This document shows, one piece after another, positions 7,692 to 15,765 of a stretch of DNA of 34,797 nt. Each line of letters starts with the position of its first letter. The stretch's first letter is position 1. This DNA is from JBBSHE01 sp038253325. Lineage in GTDB: Bacteria; Actinomycetota; Actinomycetes; Propionibacteriales; Nocardioidaceae. Under the pieces are notes generated by a model. The model did not search any database. It saw only the letters and a program-made list of their open reading frames with translations, and was not told where the DNA came from. Made by a program: the position numbers and the translations under genes. Where the stretch lies: positions 1 through 34,797 of the forward strand of contig JBBSHE010000030.1 of NCBI GenBank assembly GCA_038253325.1, written 5' to 3'.

Positions 7692-9077
7692 ATGAATGCA
7701 GCAGAGCGCGACGTGCTCGTCAAGTCATTCCGTTCCGGTTTCGGTGGTGACGTCGTGACGCCCGACGATCCCGGGTACGACGCCCGGCGTGCCGTCTGGA
7801 ACGGCACCGTCGACGCGCGCCCGGTAGTGATCGCCGGCTGCCGTACCGTCGACGACATCGTTGCCGCGGTCAACGTGTCTAGGACGGGCGGCGTATTCCC
7901 AGCGGTCCGGGGCGGCGGTCACAGCCTTCCGGGCCTATGCGTCCGCGGCGACGTCGTCATCGACCTGTCAGGCATGCGATCGGTGGTGGTCGACCCCGCC
8001 AGGTCGTGCGCCACCGTACAGCCCGGCGCGACCTGGGCCGACTTCGACGCGGCGACCGCAGCGCACGGGCTGGGAAGCACCGGCGGCCTGGTCTCGACGA
8101 CGGGCGTTGCCGGCCTCACGCTCGGTGGAGGGATCGGATGGCTGCAGCGCAAGCATGGTCTGGCGTGCGACAACTTGGTTGCCGCCGACGTGGTGCTGGC
8201 ATCCGGCGACGTCGTGCACACAAGCGAGACTGAACACCCGGCGCTGCTGTGGGGACTGCGCGGAGGAGGGGGCAACCTCGGAATCGTCGCCAGCTTCGAG
8301 TTCGCCCTCCACCCGGTGTCGACCGTTCTCGGGGGGCTGATGCTGTTCGGGTGGGATCGGGCACGAAAGGCGCTTCAGCGGTTCCGGGACTGGGCAACCG
8401 ACCTCCCGGACGAGGGCTCGATGTTGGCCGCGGTCATGACCGGACCTCCGGAGCCGTTCGTACCGCCAGAACTGGTCGGCCAGAAGGTGATAGCGGTCGT
8501 CGGCTGCTGGTGCGGGGATCTCGACCAGGGCGCCGGCGCTCTCCGTTGGATGCGCGAGCTCGGTCCGGCCGTCGACCTGTTCGGGCCGATGCCGTACCCG
8601 GCTCTCCAAGGCATGCTCGATGCGGGGGCGCCGCACGGCCTGCGCAACTACTTCCGGTCTGGATACGCGTCCGGTCTCGGCGACGACATGATCGACGTCC
8701 TGCTCGAGCACGGAACTCGGCTCCCCTCACCGATGTCTGCCGTGCACGTGCATCAGATGGGCGGCGCGGTCAGCCGAGTTCGAGACGGCGAGACCGCCTT
8801 CGGCAACCGAGAAGCCGCCTTCACGTACAACCTTGTCTCGACGTGGGTGAACCCCGTCGAGGACCGGACGCACATCGAGGCGAACCAGGCGTTCGCGTCG
8901 GCGTTGGCACCGTTCTCCACCGGTGGCGTGTATGTGAACTTTCTCGGCGACGAGGGCGCAGCCCGGGTTCGCGCGTCGTACGGCGACGCGACCTACGCGA
9001 GGCTGTCGGGGCTCAAGGCCGAGTACGACCCCACCAACCTGTTCCGACGCAACCAGAATGTGCGGCCGCAGTCATGA
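7692..9077 (+). CDS. FAD-dependent oxidoreductase of the BBE/PCMH (VAO) family
   Basis: 461 residues from ATG 7692, with a purine-rich GAAAGAGAG as ribosome site. The PCMH FAD-binding domain covers residues about 40-210, with VRGGGHSLPG (72-81) supplying the His expected to hold FAD covalently and GVAGLTLGGGIGW (138-150) as the second FAD loop. The Cys used by bicovalent members is replaced (STTGVAG), so attachment is probably through His77 only. The C-terminal BBE domain ends in YDPTNLFRRNQNVRP. Family members oxidise sugars, alkaloids or polyketides with O2; the substrate here is unknown. The gene overlaps the following glycosyltransferase by four bases. The pair looks like a tailoring cassette for a small molecule. 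Confidence 0.9.
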   Translation: MNAAERDVLVKSFRSGFGGDVVTPDDPGYDARRAVWNGTVDARPVVIAGCRTVDDIVAAVNVSRTGGVFPAVRGGGHSLPGLCVRGDVVIDLSGMRSVVVDPARSCATVQPGATWADFDAATAAHGLGSTGGLVSTTGVAGLTLGGGIGWLQRKHGLACDNLVAADVVLASGDVVHTSETEHPALLWGLRGGGGNLGIVASFEFALHPVSTVLGGLMLFGWDRARKALQRFRDWATDLPDEGSMLAAVMTGPPEPFVPPELVGQKVIAVVGCWCGDLDQGAGALRWMRELGPAVDLFGPMPYPALQGMLDAGAPHGLRNYFRSGYASGLGDDMIDVLLEHGTRLPSPMSAVHVHQMGGAVSRVRDGETAFGNREAAFTYNLVSTWVNPVEDRTHIEANQAFASALAPFSTGGVYVNFLGDEGAARVRASYGDATYARLSGLKAEYDPTNLFRRNQNVRPQS

Positions 9078-10210
9078 GCCGTCAGGGACGGTTCCTCGTG
9101 ATCTCGTGGGACGGCGGAGGAAACGTGCCCCCGGCGGTCAACCTCGGGACGCGACTGATCCGACGAGGTCACCGGGTGCGGATGCTCGGATGGGATGCGA
9201 TGGCTGCTCGGGCCGCCGCTGCCGGGTTGGAGTTCTCGCCGTACGAGTCGGTACCCAGGTGGCCGGACGGAGTCACCCAGGACAACGGCTGGGACGACTT
9301 GATGATTCCTCGACTGCATGGTCGACGCGTCGCCGACGACATCGTAGGTGTCGCGCGAGAGTACGAGCCGGACGTCCTGGTCATCGACTGCATGATGGGT
9401 GCCGGGTATGACGCGGCCGCCGAGCTGCAACTCCCGACTGCCGTGCTCGTTCATGTGCTCTACGGGCCGTTCGTCGATCTGTGGGGCGACCACATCATGC
9501 GTCGAGAGGTTCGTGCCCTGCTGTCCGGTGCCGATCGGGTTCTTGCACTGACCCATCCCGGCTTCGACCACCCCCGTGAGGACCTGCCCGCGAACACGTC
9601 GTACGTCGGTCCGATCACGAGTCCCGACGACCCGGCCCTGGTCGGCGCCGACGTTGCGTTGTTGGACGCGCCGGGTGATCCCTGGGTCCTGCTCAGCCTC
9701 AGCACGACCCTTCAGGGACAGCTCGAGATGCTCCCCAGGATCTTGGCGGCTGTCGAGACGCTCCCGGTCCGCGTTCTGCTCACGTTGGGCAATGTCTTCG
9801 CGGCCGATGCTCTCGCCGTTCCCGACAACGTGGTGGTGCGCGACTACCTGCCCCACGCGCGCGTGCTCCCGTGGATGTCCATGGTGATCACCCATGGTGG
9901 GCTGAGCAGTGTCTCGTCGGCGCTGGAGCACGGGGTCCCTCTGCTGTGCATCCCACAAGGACGCGAGCAACCGCTCAACGCGGCCCGGGTCGTCGAATGC
10001 GGAGTCGGTCGAGTCGTCGACGCGGATTCGTCGCCCCCCCAGATCGCCGCCGCGGCCGTCGCGGTCCTCGGTGACACAGCGTTGCGGAGTGCCGCTGCCC
10101 GGTTCGCGGGGAGCTCGACGGCTGATCGTGCAGCGCAGACCGTCGCCGACCTGCTGGCGCCCCGTGAACGAGGAGTTCCCAGTTTCGCCGTTCCGGCCGG
10201 CCGGCGATAG
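9074..10210 (+). CDS. GT1-type glycosyltransferase (MGT/UGT fold)
   Basis: 378 residues from an ATG overlapping the oxidase stop (ATGA). The N-terminal acceptor domain starts WDGGGNVPPAVNLGTRLIRRGHRV, the usual strand and His-type helix of GT1 enzymes. The C-terminal nucleotide-sugar domain contains WVLLSLSTTLQGQ and, near residue 273, THGGLSSVSSALEHGVPLLCIPQGREQPLNA. This resembles macrolide and antibiotic glycosyltransferases and is predicted to transfer a sugar from an NDP donor to a small aglycone. It has no membrane segment. Coupling with the FAD oxidase suggests sequential oxidation and glycosylation of the same compound, or detoxification of an incoming one. No polyketide or peptide synthase lies in the window. 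Confidence 0.88.
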   Translation: MSRQGRFLVISWDGGGNVPPAVNLGTRLIRRGHRVRMLGWDAMAARAAAAGLEFSPYESVPRWPDGVTQDNGWDDLMIPRLHGRRVADDIVGVAREYEPDVLVIDCMMGAGYDAAAELQLPTAVLVHVLYGPFVDLWGDHIMRREVRALLSGADRVLALTHPGFDHPREDLPANTSYVGPITSPDDPALVGADVALLDAPGDPWVLLSLSTTLQGQLEMLPRILAAVETLPVRVLLTLGNVFAADALAVPDNVVVRDYLPHARVLPWMSMVITHGGLSSVSSALEHGVPLLCIPQGREQPLNAARVVECGVGRVVDADSSPPQIAAAAVAVLGDTALRSAAARFAGSSTADRAAQTVADLLAPRERGVPSFAVPAGRR

Positions 10211-10213
10211 ACT
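10184..10213 (+). promoter_or_regulatory. Candidate promoter for rplY
   Basis: TTCGCC (10184-10189) and TAGACT (10208-10213) are separated by 18 bases and resemble a sigma-70-type promoter. The site overlaps the end of the glycosyltransferase gene and would produce an rplY leader of about 135 bases that includes the 16-bp duplication. No second support is visible. Confidence 0.3.
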
Positions 10214-10252
10214 TCGGAGGTTGCCTCGGCGAGGGAGCCACGCGGACCCGGT

Positions 10253-10286
10253 GTTCTCCGTGATCGACGTTCTCCGTGATCGACGT
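10253..10286 (+). repeat. Perfect 16-bp tandem duplication in the rplY leader
   Basis: The unit GTTCTCCGTGATCGAC occurs twice head to tail with no mismatch (period 16, 34 bases in all), 71 bases upstream of the rplY GTG. It looks like a recent slippage or short duplication and may change leader-RNA folding. Confidence 0.8.
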
Positions 10287-10356
10287 GGCGCGGGTACCCG
10301 CCCGCTCTCTCCGAGCCGCCAGCATTCTGAAACGCGCATGTCGAGGAGAGTCCACC

Positions 10357-11046
10357 GTGGCATCTGAGGTCAAGATCCAAGCCGAGTCCCGAAATGAGTT
10401 CGGCAAGGGTGCTGCGCGTCGTACCCGGCGGGCCGGAAAGGTCCCCGGAGTGCTGTACGGACACGGAACAGACCCGGTCCACATCTCGCTTCCCGGTCAC
10501 GACCTGATGCTCGCGTTGAAGACACCGAACGTCTTGTTCTCGATCGACGTCGGTGACGGCCGTCAACTGGCCCTTCCCAAGCAGATCCAGCGCGACCCCA
10601 TCCGCGGCCTCATCGAGCACGTAGACCTGCTGCTCGTACGCCGCGGCGAGAAGGTCACCGTCGACGTCCCGGTCCTGACCGTTGGCAACGCTGTGCCGGA
10701 TGCGCTCGTCTCGATCGAGCACAACTCGATCCCGCTCCAGGTGGAGGCGACACACATCCCCGAGTCCGTGACCGTCGACATCGAGGGACGCGGGATCGGT
10801 TCCCAAGTTCTGGCGTCCGACCTGGTCCTGCCCGAGGGCTCCGAGCTCGCCATCGACCCCGATGCACTGGTCGTCCACGTGTTTGCTGCGCCGACGGCCG
10901 AGGAGGTCGAAGCGGATCTCGCCGAAGCCGCCGAGGAGCTCGGTATCGTCGAGGACCAGCCCGAGTCCGCCGAGTCCGTCGAGCCCGGCGACGAGGAGGG
11001 TGGCGAGGCCGCCGACGCCGGAGACCGTGCCACCGACGAGGAGTGA
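10357..11046 (+). CDS. rplY: 50S ribosomal protein L25 / general stress protein Ctc
   Basis: 229 residues from GTG 10357, with GAGGAGAG immediately upstream. This is the long TL5/CTC form. The N-terminal L25 domain (about residues 1-92; SRNEFGKGAARRTRRAGKVPGVLYG, then IRGLIEHVDLLLVRRGEKV) binds 5S rRNA. A second beta-rich TL5 C-terminal domain covers about 95-185, and a very acidic tail of Glu, Asp and Ala makes up the last 40 residues. The acidic tail is common in actinobacterial versions. The stop overlaps the pth start (GTGA), the usual rplY-pth coupling. Confidence 0.95.
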   Translation: MASEVKIQAESRNEFGKGAARRTRRAGKVPGVLYGHGTDPVHISLPGHDLMLALKTPNVLFSIDVGDGRQLALPKQIQRDPIRGLIEHVDLLLVRRGEKVTVDVPVLTVGNAVPDALVSIEHNSIPLQVEATHIPESVTVDIEGRGIGSQVLASDLVLPEGSELAIDPDALVVHVFAAPTAEEVEADLAEAAEELGIVEDQPESAESVEPGDEEGGEAADAGDRATDEE

Positions 11047-11663
11047 GGCTTCGCTCGCTGCTCCGACGACGCAACGAACCCGTGTCGATCGACGCTCATC
11101 TCGTCGTCGGCCTGGGAAACCCCGGGCCGGGCTATTCCCGCACGCGGCACAACGCCGGTTACCGCGTCGCCGACATTCTGGCCGAACGGATGGATGCTTC
11201 CTGGAAGACTGACCGCAGCGGGCGCAACCAGGTCGCCGACGGCCGACTCGGCCCGCCGCCGTCACGGCGGCTGATCCTCGCCAGGCCGCGGGCGTACATG
11301 AACGAGTCCGGGGGTTCCGTCGCCGCCGTCCTGCGGTTCTACAAGCTTTCGCTCGACCGGCTGATCGTCGTGCACGACGAGCTCGACCTTCCGTCCGAGG
11401 TGGTGCGGGTCAAGAGCGGCGGCGGAGATGGCGGTCACAACGGCTTGCGTTCGCTTCGTCAGGCGCTCGGATCGGGCGACTACGTCCGGGTTCGCGTCGG
11501 TGTCGGGCGACCGCCGGGCCGTCAAGACCCGGCCGACTTCGTACTGTCCAACTACTCCGCCGCAGAGGAGCAGAGCCTGCGGCTGCAGCTCGACCGGGCC
11601 GCTGACGCGGTGGAGTCGCTCGTGGTCGAAGGACTGGACAAAACACAGAACGTATTCAATTAG
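11043..11663 (+). CDS. pth: Peptidyl-tRNA hydrolase
   Basis: Up to 206 residues if GTG 11043, which overlaps the rplY stop, is the start. GTG 11082 would give 193 residues beginning close to the family consensus. The enzyme recycles tRNA from dropped-off peptidyl-tRNA. Visible motifs are VVGLGNPGPGY, the catalytic His in RTRHNAGY, RAYMNESG, VVHDELDLP and GGGDGGHNGLRS, all essential positions in the family. Length and order are normal. In many actinobacteria mfd or a related gene follows soon; here a polysaccharide block of about 4 kb intervenes. Confidence 0.94.
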   Translation: MRLRSLLRRRNEPVSIDAHLVVGLGNPGPGYSRTRHNAGYRVADILAERMDASWKTDRSGRNQVADGRLGPPPSRRLILARPRAYMNESGGSVAAVLRFYKLSLDRLIVVHDELDLPSEVVRVKSGGGDGGHNGLRSLRQALGSGDYVRVRVGVGRPPGRQDPADFVLSNYSAAEEQSLRLQLDRAADAVESLVVEGLDKTQNVFN

Positions 11664-11721
11664 TAACCCTGCGCCATTCTTTTGGGTTCGCCCCATGAAT
11701 TCAGACAATCGCGTCATGCAA

Positions 11722-11750
11722 TTGTCGCTCGACCGTATTATCTGCATAAC
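11722..11750 (+). promoter_or_regulatory. Candidate promoter of the sugar-transferase gene
   Basis: TTGTCG (11722-11727) and CATAAC (11745-11750) are spaced by 17 bases in an AT-richer island within the 180-base gap after pth. Transcription from here would give a leader of roughly 85 bases containing the paired hairpins described next. Confidence 0.4.
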
Positions 11751-11762
11751 TTGAAACCTCCT

Positions 11763-11808
11763 GACGGCATGGCCGAGGACCGCTCCCGCTCCTCATGCCG
11801 TCGTGAGG
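11763..11808 (+). promoter_or_regulatory. Leader with two mutually exclusive hairpins
   Basis: GACGGCATG (11763-11771) pairs perfectly with CATGCCGTC (11794-11802) across a 22-base loop. The downstream arm also takes part in CCTCA (11791-11795) with TGAGG (11804-11808). The two stems share bases and cannot form together. They lie between the candidate promoter and the GTG start of the sugar transferase, so a switch-like or attenuator role is possible. I do not recognise a known riboswitch class. Confidence 0.45.
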
Positions 11809-11843
11809 TCGCAACCCGGGGTCCGTTGTTAGCGAGGAAGTAC

Positions 11844-13310
11844 GTGCTCAACCGAACTGCACACGCGCCAGCCGAGGCCGCCGTCTCCGCTGTCGGCGAC
11901 GCAGAGCCAGGCGCCGCGTACGCGCGGCTGGACCCGCCGTCGAGCCGCCGAAGCACGGCAGCGATCATGGCCAGCAAGATCCGGCTGACGCTCTGGGCAT
12001 CCGACGCCGCACTCGCGCTGGCACTCGCGTTCGCGATGGTCGTGGTTGGTGAACCGATGCTCGCGGCAGCGCCGCTCCTGTGGTACGTCCTCAGCGCCCT
12101 GCGATCGAGCCGGATGCAGGGTACCCGCGACCTGGTCAGCCTGACGCGGCTACGAAACTTCCATGCGGCGTTCACCTTGTTCGTGTTGTTCATCGGGGTC
12201 GCGGTCGGTGACATTCACAATGTGCGCGTCGTAGCCGTCGGACTCTTCGCCCTCGGATGTGCCGCGGCGGTGGTGCGTTGGACGATTCCTCGCCCGACCG
12301 CGTCCCGGATCCTCAACCTCGACCACCGCGAGTCGGTCCTCGTCGTCGGCAACCGCGACGCCGTGGACCGGACGATCCGCGAGTTCGCCGAGGTCGATTA
12401 CCTGACCGTGATGGGCGTCTGCTTGCCGTCGGGCGACAACGGACCGACGATGGTCGGTGACGTTCCCGTCCTCGGGCAGCTGGGTGATGTCAACGACGTC
12501 ACCCGCCTTTACCACCCGGACCTGGTGGCCGTCCATGATGTCGGCATGCTCGGGGGTCGCCAGCTGGCTCGACTCCAGTGGGCGCTGGAAGATGTCGGTA
12601 GCGAACTGGCGATCGTCACGCCGATGACCAACACCGGTGTCGGCCGGACCCGCATACGCACCGCAGGCCGTCGGGTGATGGTCGATGTCGCGCACCACCG
12701 ACCGAGCGGCACCACCGCCGTCGTCAAGGCCTGCATCGACCGCCTCGTGGGCGCCGTGGCTCTGTTGGTCGCGTCGCCCGTGCTTGCCGTCTGCGCACTG
12801 GGGGTGAAGCTCAGCTCGCCCGGCCCTGTGATCTTCAAGCAGGTCCGGATCCGCGAGGGTGACCGCCCGTTCAACATGTACAAGTTCCGGACCATGCGTC
12901 AGGATGCCGAGGCCCTTCGCCGCGAGCTCGAGGCCGAGAACGAGGTGGGTGGTGGTCTCTTCAAGATGCGCCACGACCCGCGTATCACGACGGCGGGGAA
13001 GTGGCTGCGCCGGCTGTCCCTCGACGAGCTTCCGCAGCTGTGGAACGTCGTGAGGGGCGACATGTCGTTGATCGGCCCGCGCCCGGCGCTTCCGAACGAG
13101 GTCGCTCTCTACGACGAGTACGCACGACGCCGGCTCGCCGTGAAGCCTGGCCTCACCGGGCTCTGGCAGGTGAGTGGCCGTTCGAACCTCTCCTGGGAAG
13201 AGACGGTCCGGATCGACGCCGACTACGTGGACAACTGGCGCCCGGGCCGCGACGTCTCGATCGCACTCCGCACGGTGAAGGCCGTGCTGGGCCGCGAAGG
13301 AGCGTACTGA
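11844..13310 (+). CDS. Polyprenyl-phosphate sugar-1-phosphate transferase (exopolysaccharide initiation)
   Basis: 488 residues from GTG 11844, with GAGGAAG just upstream. An ATG at 11769 in the same frame is a possible longer start, but it lies inside the leader hairpin. The N-terminal half has about four hydrophobic segments and a CoA-binding-like/Rossmann region (SVLVVGNRDAVDRTIREF). The C-terminal 200 residues are the bacterial sugar-transferase domain: a re-entrant helix after CIDRLVGAV, then SPGPVIFKQVRIREGDRPFNMYKFRTM in overlapping motifs, LSLDELPQLWNVVRGDMS, IGPRPALP and KPGLTGLWQVSGR. It transfers a sugar-1-phosphate to undecaprenyl (or decaprenyl) phosphate at the membrane, starting a surface polysaccharide. 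No other polysaccharide genes flank it, so the pathway must lie elsewhere. Confidence 0.92.
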   Translation: MLNRTAHAPAEAAVSAVGDAEPGAAYARLDPPSSRRSTAAIMASKIRLTLWASDAALALALAFAMVVVGEPMLAAAPLLWYVLSALRSSRMQGTRDLVSLTRLRNFHAAFTLFVLFIGVAVGDIHNVRVVAVGLFALGCAAAVVRWTIPRPTASRILNLDHRESVLVVGNRDAVDRTIREFAEVDYLTVMGVCLPSGDNGPTMVGDVPVLGQLGDVNDVTRLYHPDLVAVHDVGMLGGRQLARLQWALEDVGSELAIVTPMTNTGVGRTRIRTAGRRVMVDVAHHRPSGTTAVVKACIDRLVGAVALLVASPVLAVCALGVKLSSPGPVIFKQVRIREGDRPFNMYKFRTMRQDAEALRRELEAENEVGGGLFKMRHDPRITTAGKWLRRLSLDELPQLWNVVRGDMSLIGPRPALPNEVALYDEYARRRLAVKPGLTGLWQVSGRSNLSWEETVRIDADYVDNWRPGRDVSIALRTVKAVLGREGAY

Positions 13311-13375
13311 CGAGCACCCGGTACGCGCAGCCGAGCGGTTTGCGCTCCCTTGCGGGTGTCCGGCACGCTGAGCCG

Positions 13376-14164
13376 GTGAGCACACCCTCGCTTCCCGTCC
13401 CTGAGTCCGAGTTGACGGACGACCATCTGTTGGCACACTGGCTCGCCGACGTCGCTGGCCGGGAGCTGACGGCGTTTCGCGCGAGCGGCCCCGAAGGCAC
13501 CGAGCTCAAGGACGGCGGCGACGCGCTCAGCCACGATCTGATCGTGGCCCTGTTGGGCCGCGAGCGCCCCGATGACGTGGTCCTGAGCGAGGAGGGGGCC
13601 GACGACACGCGCCGTCTGTCGTCTGCGCGGGTCTGGATCGTGGATCCCTTGGATGGGACCCGCGAGTACTCCGAGCCGCCGCGGACCGACTGGGCCGTCC
13701 ATGTCGCGCTGTGGTCCGATGGCGACCTGGTGGCCGGCGCGGTTGCCCAGCCCGGTCTCGGCGAGACGTTCAGCACCGCCCAGCCAACGGAGGTGCCTGC
13801 GCTGCGGAGTCAGCCGATGCGGATCGCGGTGAGCCGGACCCGACCGCCCGAGTTCGTGTCCGCGCTTGCCGAGGAGACCGGGGCCGATCTGATGGCGATG
13901 GGTTCGGCAGGTGCCAAGGTCATCTCGGTCGTCCGGGACGCCTCTGACGTCTATGTCCATGCCGGGGGTCAGTACGAGTGGGACTCGGCAGCGCCGGTCG
14001 CGGTAGCCCGCGCCTGCGGGCTCCACACCAGCCGCGCCGACGGCTCACCACTCGCCTACAACCGCCCCGACCCGTACCTGCCGGACCTGCTCGTCTGCCG
14101 GCCGGAGTACGCGGACCTGGTCACCGGCTTCGTCCGGCGCTGGTGGGCGGACCACCCGGCCTGA
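13376..14164 (+). CDS. cysQ: 3'(2'),5'-bisphosphate nucleotidase, inositol-monophosphatase superfamily
   Basis: 262 residues from GTG 13376. CysQ enzymes remove the 3'-phosphate from PAP, and some accept inositol phosphates or fructose-1,6-bisphosphate; they support sulfate assimilation. Magnesium-binding motifs are visible: SEEGAD (metal Glu pair), WIVDPLDGTREY (the CysQ-type DPLDGT motif) and, near the C terminus, GGQYEWDSAAPVAVARACG, which supplies the last metal Asp. Length is normal. It follows the sugar transferase by 65 bases on the same strand and may be co-transcribed, but a functional tie to polysaccharide synthesis is not evident. The partial cystathionine beta-synthase at the window end is the only other sulfur gene here. 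Confidence 0.88.
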   Translation: MSTPSLPVPESELTDDHLLAHWLADVAGRELTAFRASGPEGTELKDGGDALSHDLIVALLGRERPDDVVLSEEGADDTRRLSSARVWIVDPLDGTREYSEPPRTDWAVHVALWSDGDLVAGAVAQPGLGETFSTAQPTEVPALRSQPMRIAVSRTRPPEFVSALAEETGADLMAMGSAGAKVISVVRDASDVYVHAGGQYEWDSAAPVAVARACGLHTSRADGSPLAYNRPDPYLPDLLVCRPEYADLVTGFVRRWWADHPA

Positions 14165-14180
14165 CGCCTCGACCGTACGG

Positions 14181-14203
14181 CCCGCTCGGCGGCACGGAGC
14201 GGG
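14181..14203. terminator. Bidirectional terminator-like hairpin
   Basis: CCCGCTC (14181-14187) pairs perfectly with GAGCGGG (14197-14203) around a 9-base loop, followed by TTCTC on the plus strand. It sits in the 48-base gap between the convergent cysQ and beta-propeller genes, so it could end both transcripts. Confidence 0.5.
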
Positions 14204-14212
14204 TTCTCGACG

Positions 14213-15409
14213 TCAGGGCTGGTACTTGAACGAGACGTAGTGTGCGGTCTTGACGCTTCCCACCCCGGTGAACGCACCGCCGACACGGATGTAGTCGCGC
14301 TGCGCGTTGATCACCCAGACCCCCGGATGGTACGGCTTGCTGAACGCGGGATGGAACAACCGAAGGCCGCCGTTCACCGCCACGAGGGACGCGAGCTGGC
14401 TTCGCGGGATTCCGTTCACCTTGGAGAAGTGCCCGCCGATGAAGAGCACCCCGTCCAGGTATCTCAGCGCCTGCACGTTGCCGTTGGCGATTCGCGCCCA
14501 CCGCGTCGAGCCACCACTGGAACGGTAGGCGACGACCCGGCCCCCTGGGCCCGCCATTCCGGCGAACACATCGGTGTCGTTGATCGCGAGCGACTCGACA
14601 TAGCACCTCACGCAGCGTGCCGCGGGCGTCCAGTCCAGCACGCTGCCGTTGGTGGTCGACACCCGGCCGAGGTTCACCCTCGACGCCCCGTCGATCGTGC
14701 TGAACTTGCCGCCCACCACGATCGAGGTCTTGGAAGCACCGAGCGCCAGCGCATAGACCCGGCCACCGGTGCTCACCGAAGGTGTCCAGGTCCGGTCAAG
14801 TGTGCCGTTGCTTCTGTGGATGGCGGCCAGGTTCGGCTGGCGAGATGGAGTGACGGAACCGACATGATGGAACGGTCCCGCGATGTACACCCGTGCGCCG
14901 TACGGCACGATCTTGTGCACGCTGGCGTCGGTGCTGCCGTGCCAGGTTGTGTCGCGAACGCCGCCCAGGGAGAAGACGGCCAGGTGTTCTGCGCCGACCC
15001 ACACTGAAGAAGAAGGGTTCTTGAACTCCGTGAAGTCGCCGCCGGCGATCAGCTGCCCGTTACTCTGCACGAGCGCGCGGACCGCGTAGTTCGTGCGCGG
15101 GGTCCAGCTCCGGACCAGCGCGCCGCTCTTGCGGCTGAACGCGGCAAGCCGCGACCGGTAGACCCGCTCGCCCGTGTTGGCGTTGATGACCTTGGTGAAG
15201 GCGCCGCCGATGTAGACCCGGGTCGAGGAGACCGTGATCGCATACACGGGACCGTTGGCCCGCCAACCAAGGGTCGGCGTGGACGAGACGGTGCCCGCCG
15301 GCCTGAGCGCAGGCTGGGTGGTGGCCGACGCCGCGGGCACGGCGACCGCCACCGCGATCGCGCCGACCACGACGGTGCGGAACAGAGGCGCTTTCCAGAG
15401 GGGACGCAT
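14213..15409 (-). CDS. Secreted beta-propeller protein with delta-60/Kelch-like repeats
   Basis: 398 residues; AGGAGA precedes ATG 15409. A signal peptide is clear (basic start, hydrophobic core about residues 10-26, AASA cleavage region near 26-30). Repeats of about 50-60 residues each carry a strand ending in GG-x-F: VYIGGAFTKV (65-74), LIAGGDFTEF (120-129), VYIAGPFHHV (174-183), IVVGGKFSTI (230-239), LFIGGHFSKV (322-331) and IRVGGAFTGV (374-383). One degenerate copy near 281 makes about seven blades. WTP motifs recur before the repeats. One Cys pair (266/269) could form a disulfide. No catalytic motif or wall anchor is visible. Exported location next to a polysaccharide-initiating enzyme suggests a surface or matrix role, but this is inference. 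Confidence 0.85.
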   Translation of the reverse strand: MRPLWKAPLFRTVVVGAIAVAVAVPAASATTQPALRPAGTVSSTPTLGWRANGPVYAITVSSTRVYIGGAFTKVINANTGERVYRSRLAAFSRKSGALVRSWTPRTNYAVRALVQSNGQLIAGGDFTEFKNPSSSVWVGAEHLAVFSLGGVRDTTWHGSTDASVHKIVPYGARVYIAGPFHHVGSVTPSRQPNLAAIHRSNGTLDRTWTPSVSTGGRVYALALGASKTSIVVGGKFSTIDGASRVNLGRVSTTNGSVLDWTPAARCVRCYVESLAINDTDVFAGMAGPGGRVVAYRSSGGSTRWARIANGNVQALRYLDGVLFIGGHFSKVNGIPRSQLASLVAVNGGLRLFHPAFSKPYHPGVWVINAQRDYIRVGGAFTGVGSVKTAHYVSFKYQP

Positions 15410-15765
15410 CGCGTTTCTCCTGTGATCAATGTGAACGATGAGATGTATGACGGCTCATTTTGCCGCCGTCTCACGAATGACGGCGCTGCGGCCGGGTCAT
15501 GACGAGCTTTCGCTTTGTTCGAATTCCAGCGTGAACCATTCGCGCCCCATTGTGAAACGGGTGAGATAAACGGGGAAATCTTTGGCGAAACTATCGCTCG
15601 CGGTGTTCGCGTGCGTACGCGCAGCGACCACGGATCCTGGCGAGGCCCGGCGAGCCTCGACCGAACCGTGCGGCGGCCAACGGCGTCCGGCCAGGGGCGT
15701 ACAGTGCAGTCTCACCCCCTCCCGGTACCGGATGGGGGCTTGTCTGCGTTCAGGATCGAGGACCG
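15410..15765. other. 356-base divergent intergenic region
   Basis: This gap separates the minus-strand beta-propeller gene from plus-strand mfd and must hold both promoters. On the propeller side, GCCGTC (15465-15470) can pair with either GACGGC at 15449-15454 or GACGGC at 15479-15484, because ATGACGGC occurs twice as a direct repeat (15447 and 15477). On the mfd side a possible -10, TACAGT, sits about 65 bases before the ATG, and AGGA precedes the start. The middle is noticeably more AT-rich than its surroundings. A 72-codon minus-strand frame (15497-15715) exists but lacks family features. Confidence 0.5.

Noticed and set aside
8100..8160. Bicovalent flavin attachment in the FAD oxidase
   Set aside because: The cysteine expected for the second bond is absent (STTGVAG), so only the His77 linkage is supported.
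15497..15715. Minus-strand frame of 72 codons in the gap upstream of mfd
   Set aside because: No ribosome site, composition changes along its length and no family features; the gap is better explained by divergent promoters.
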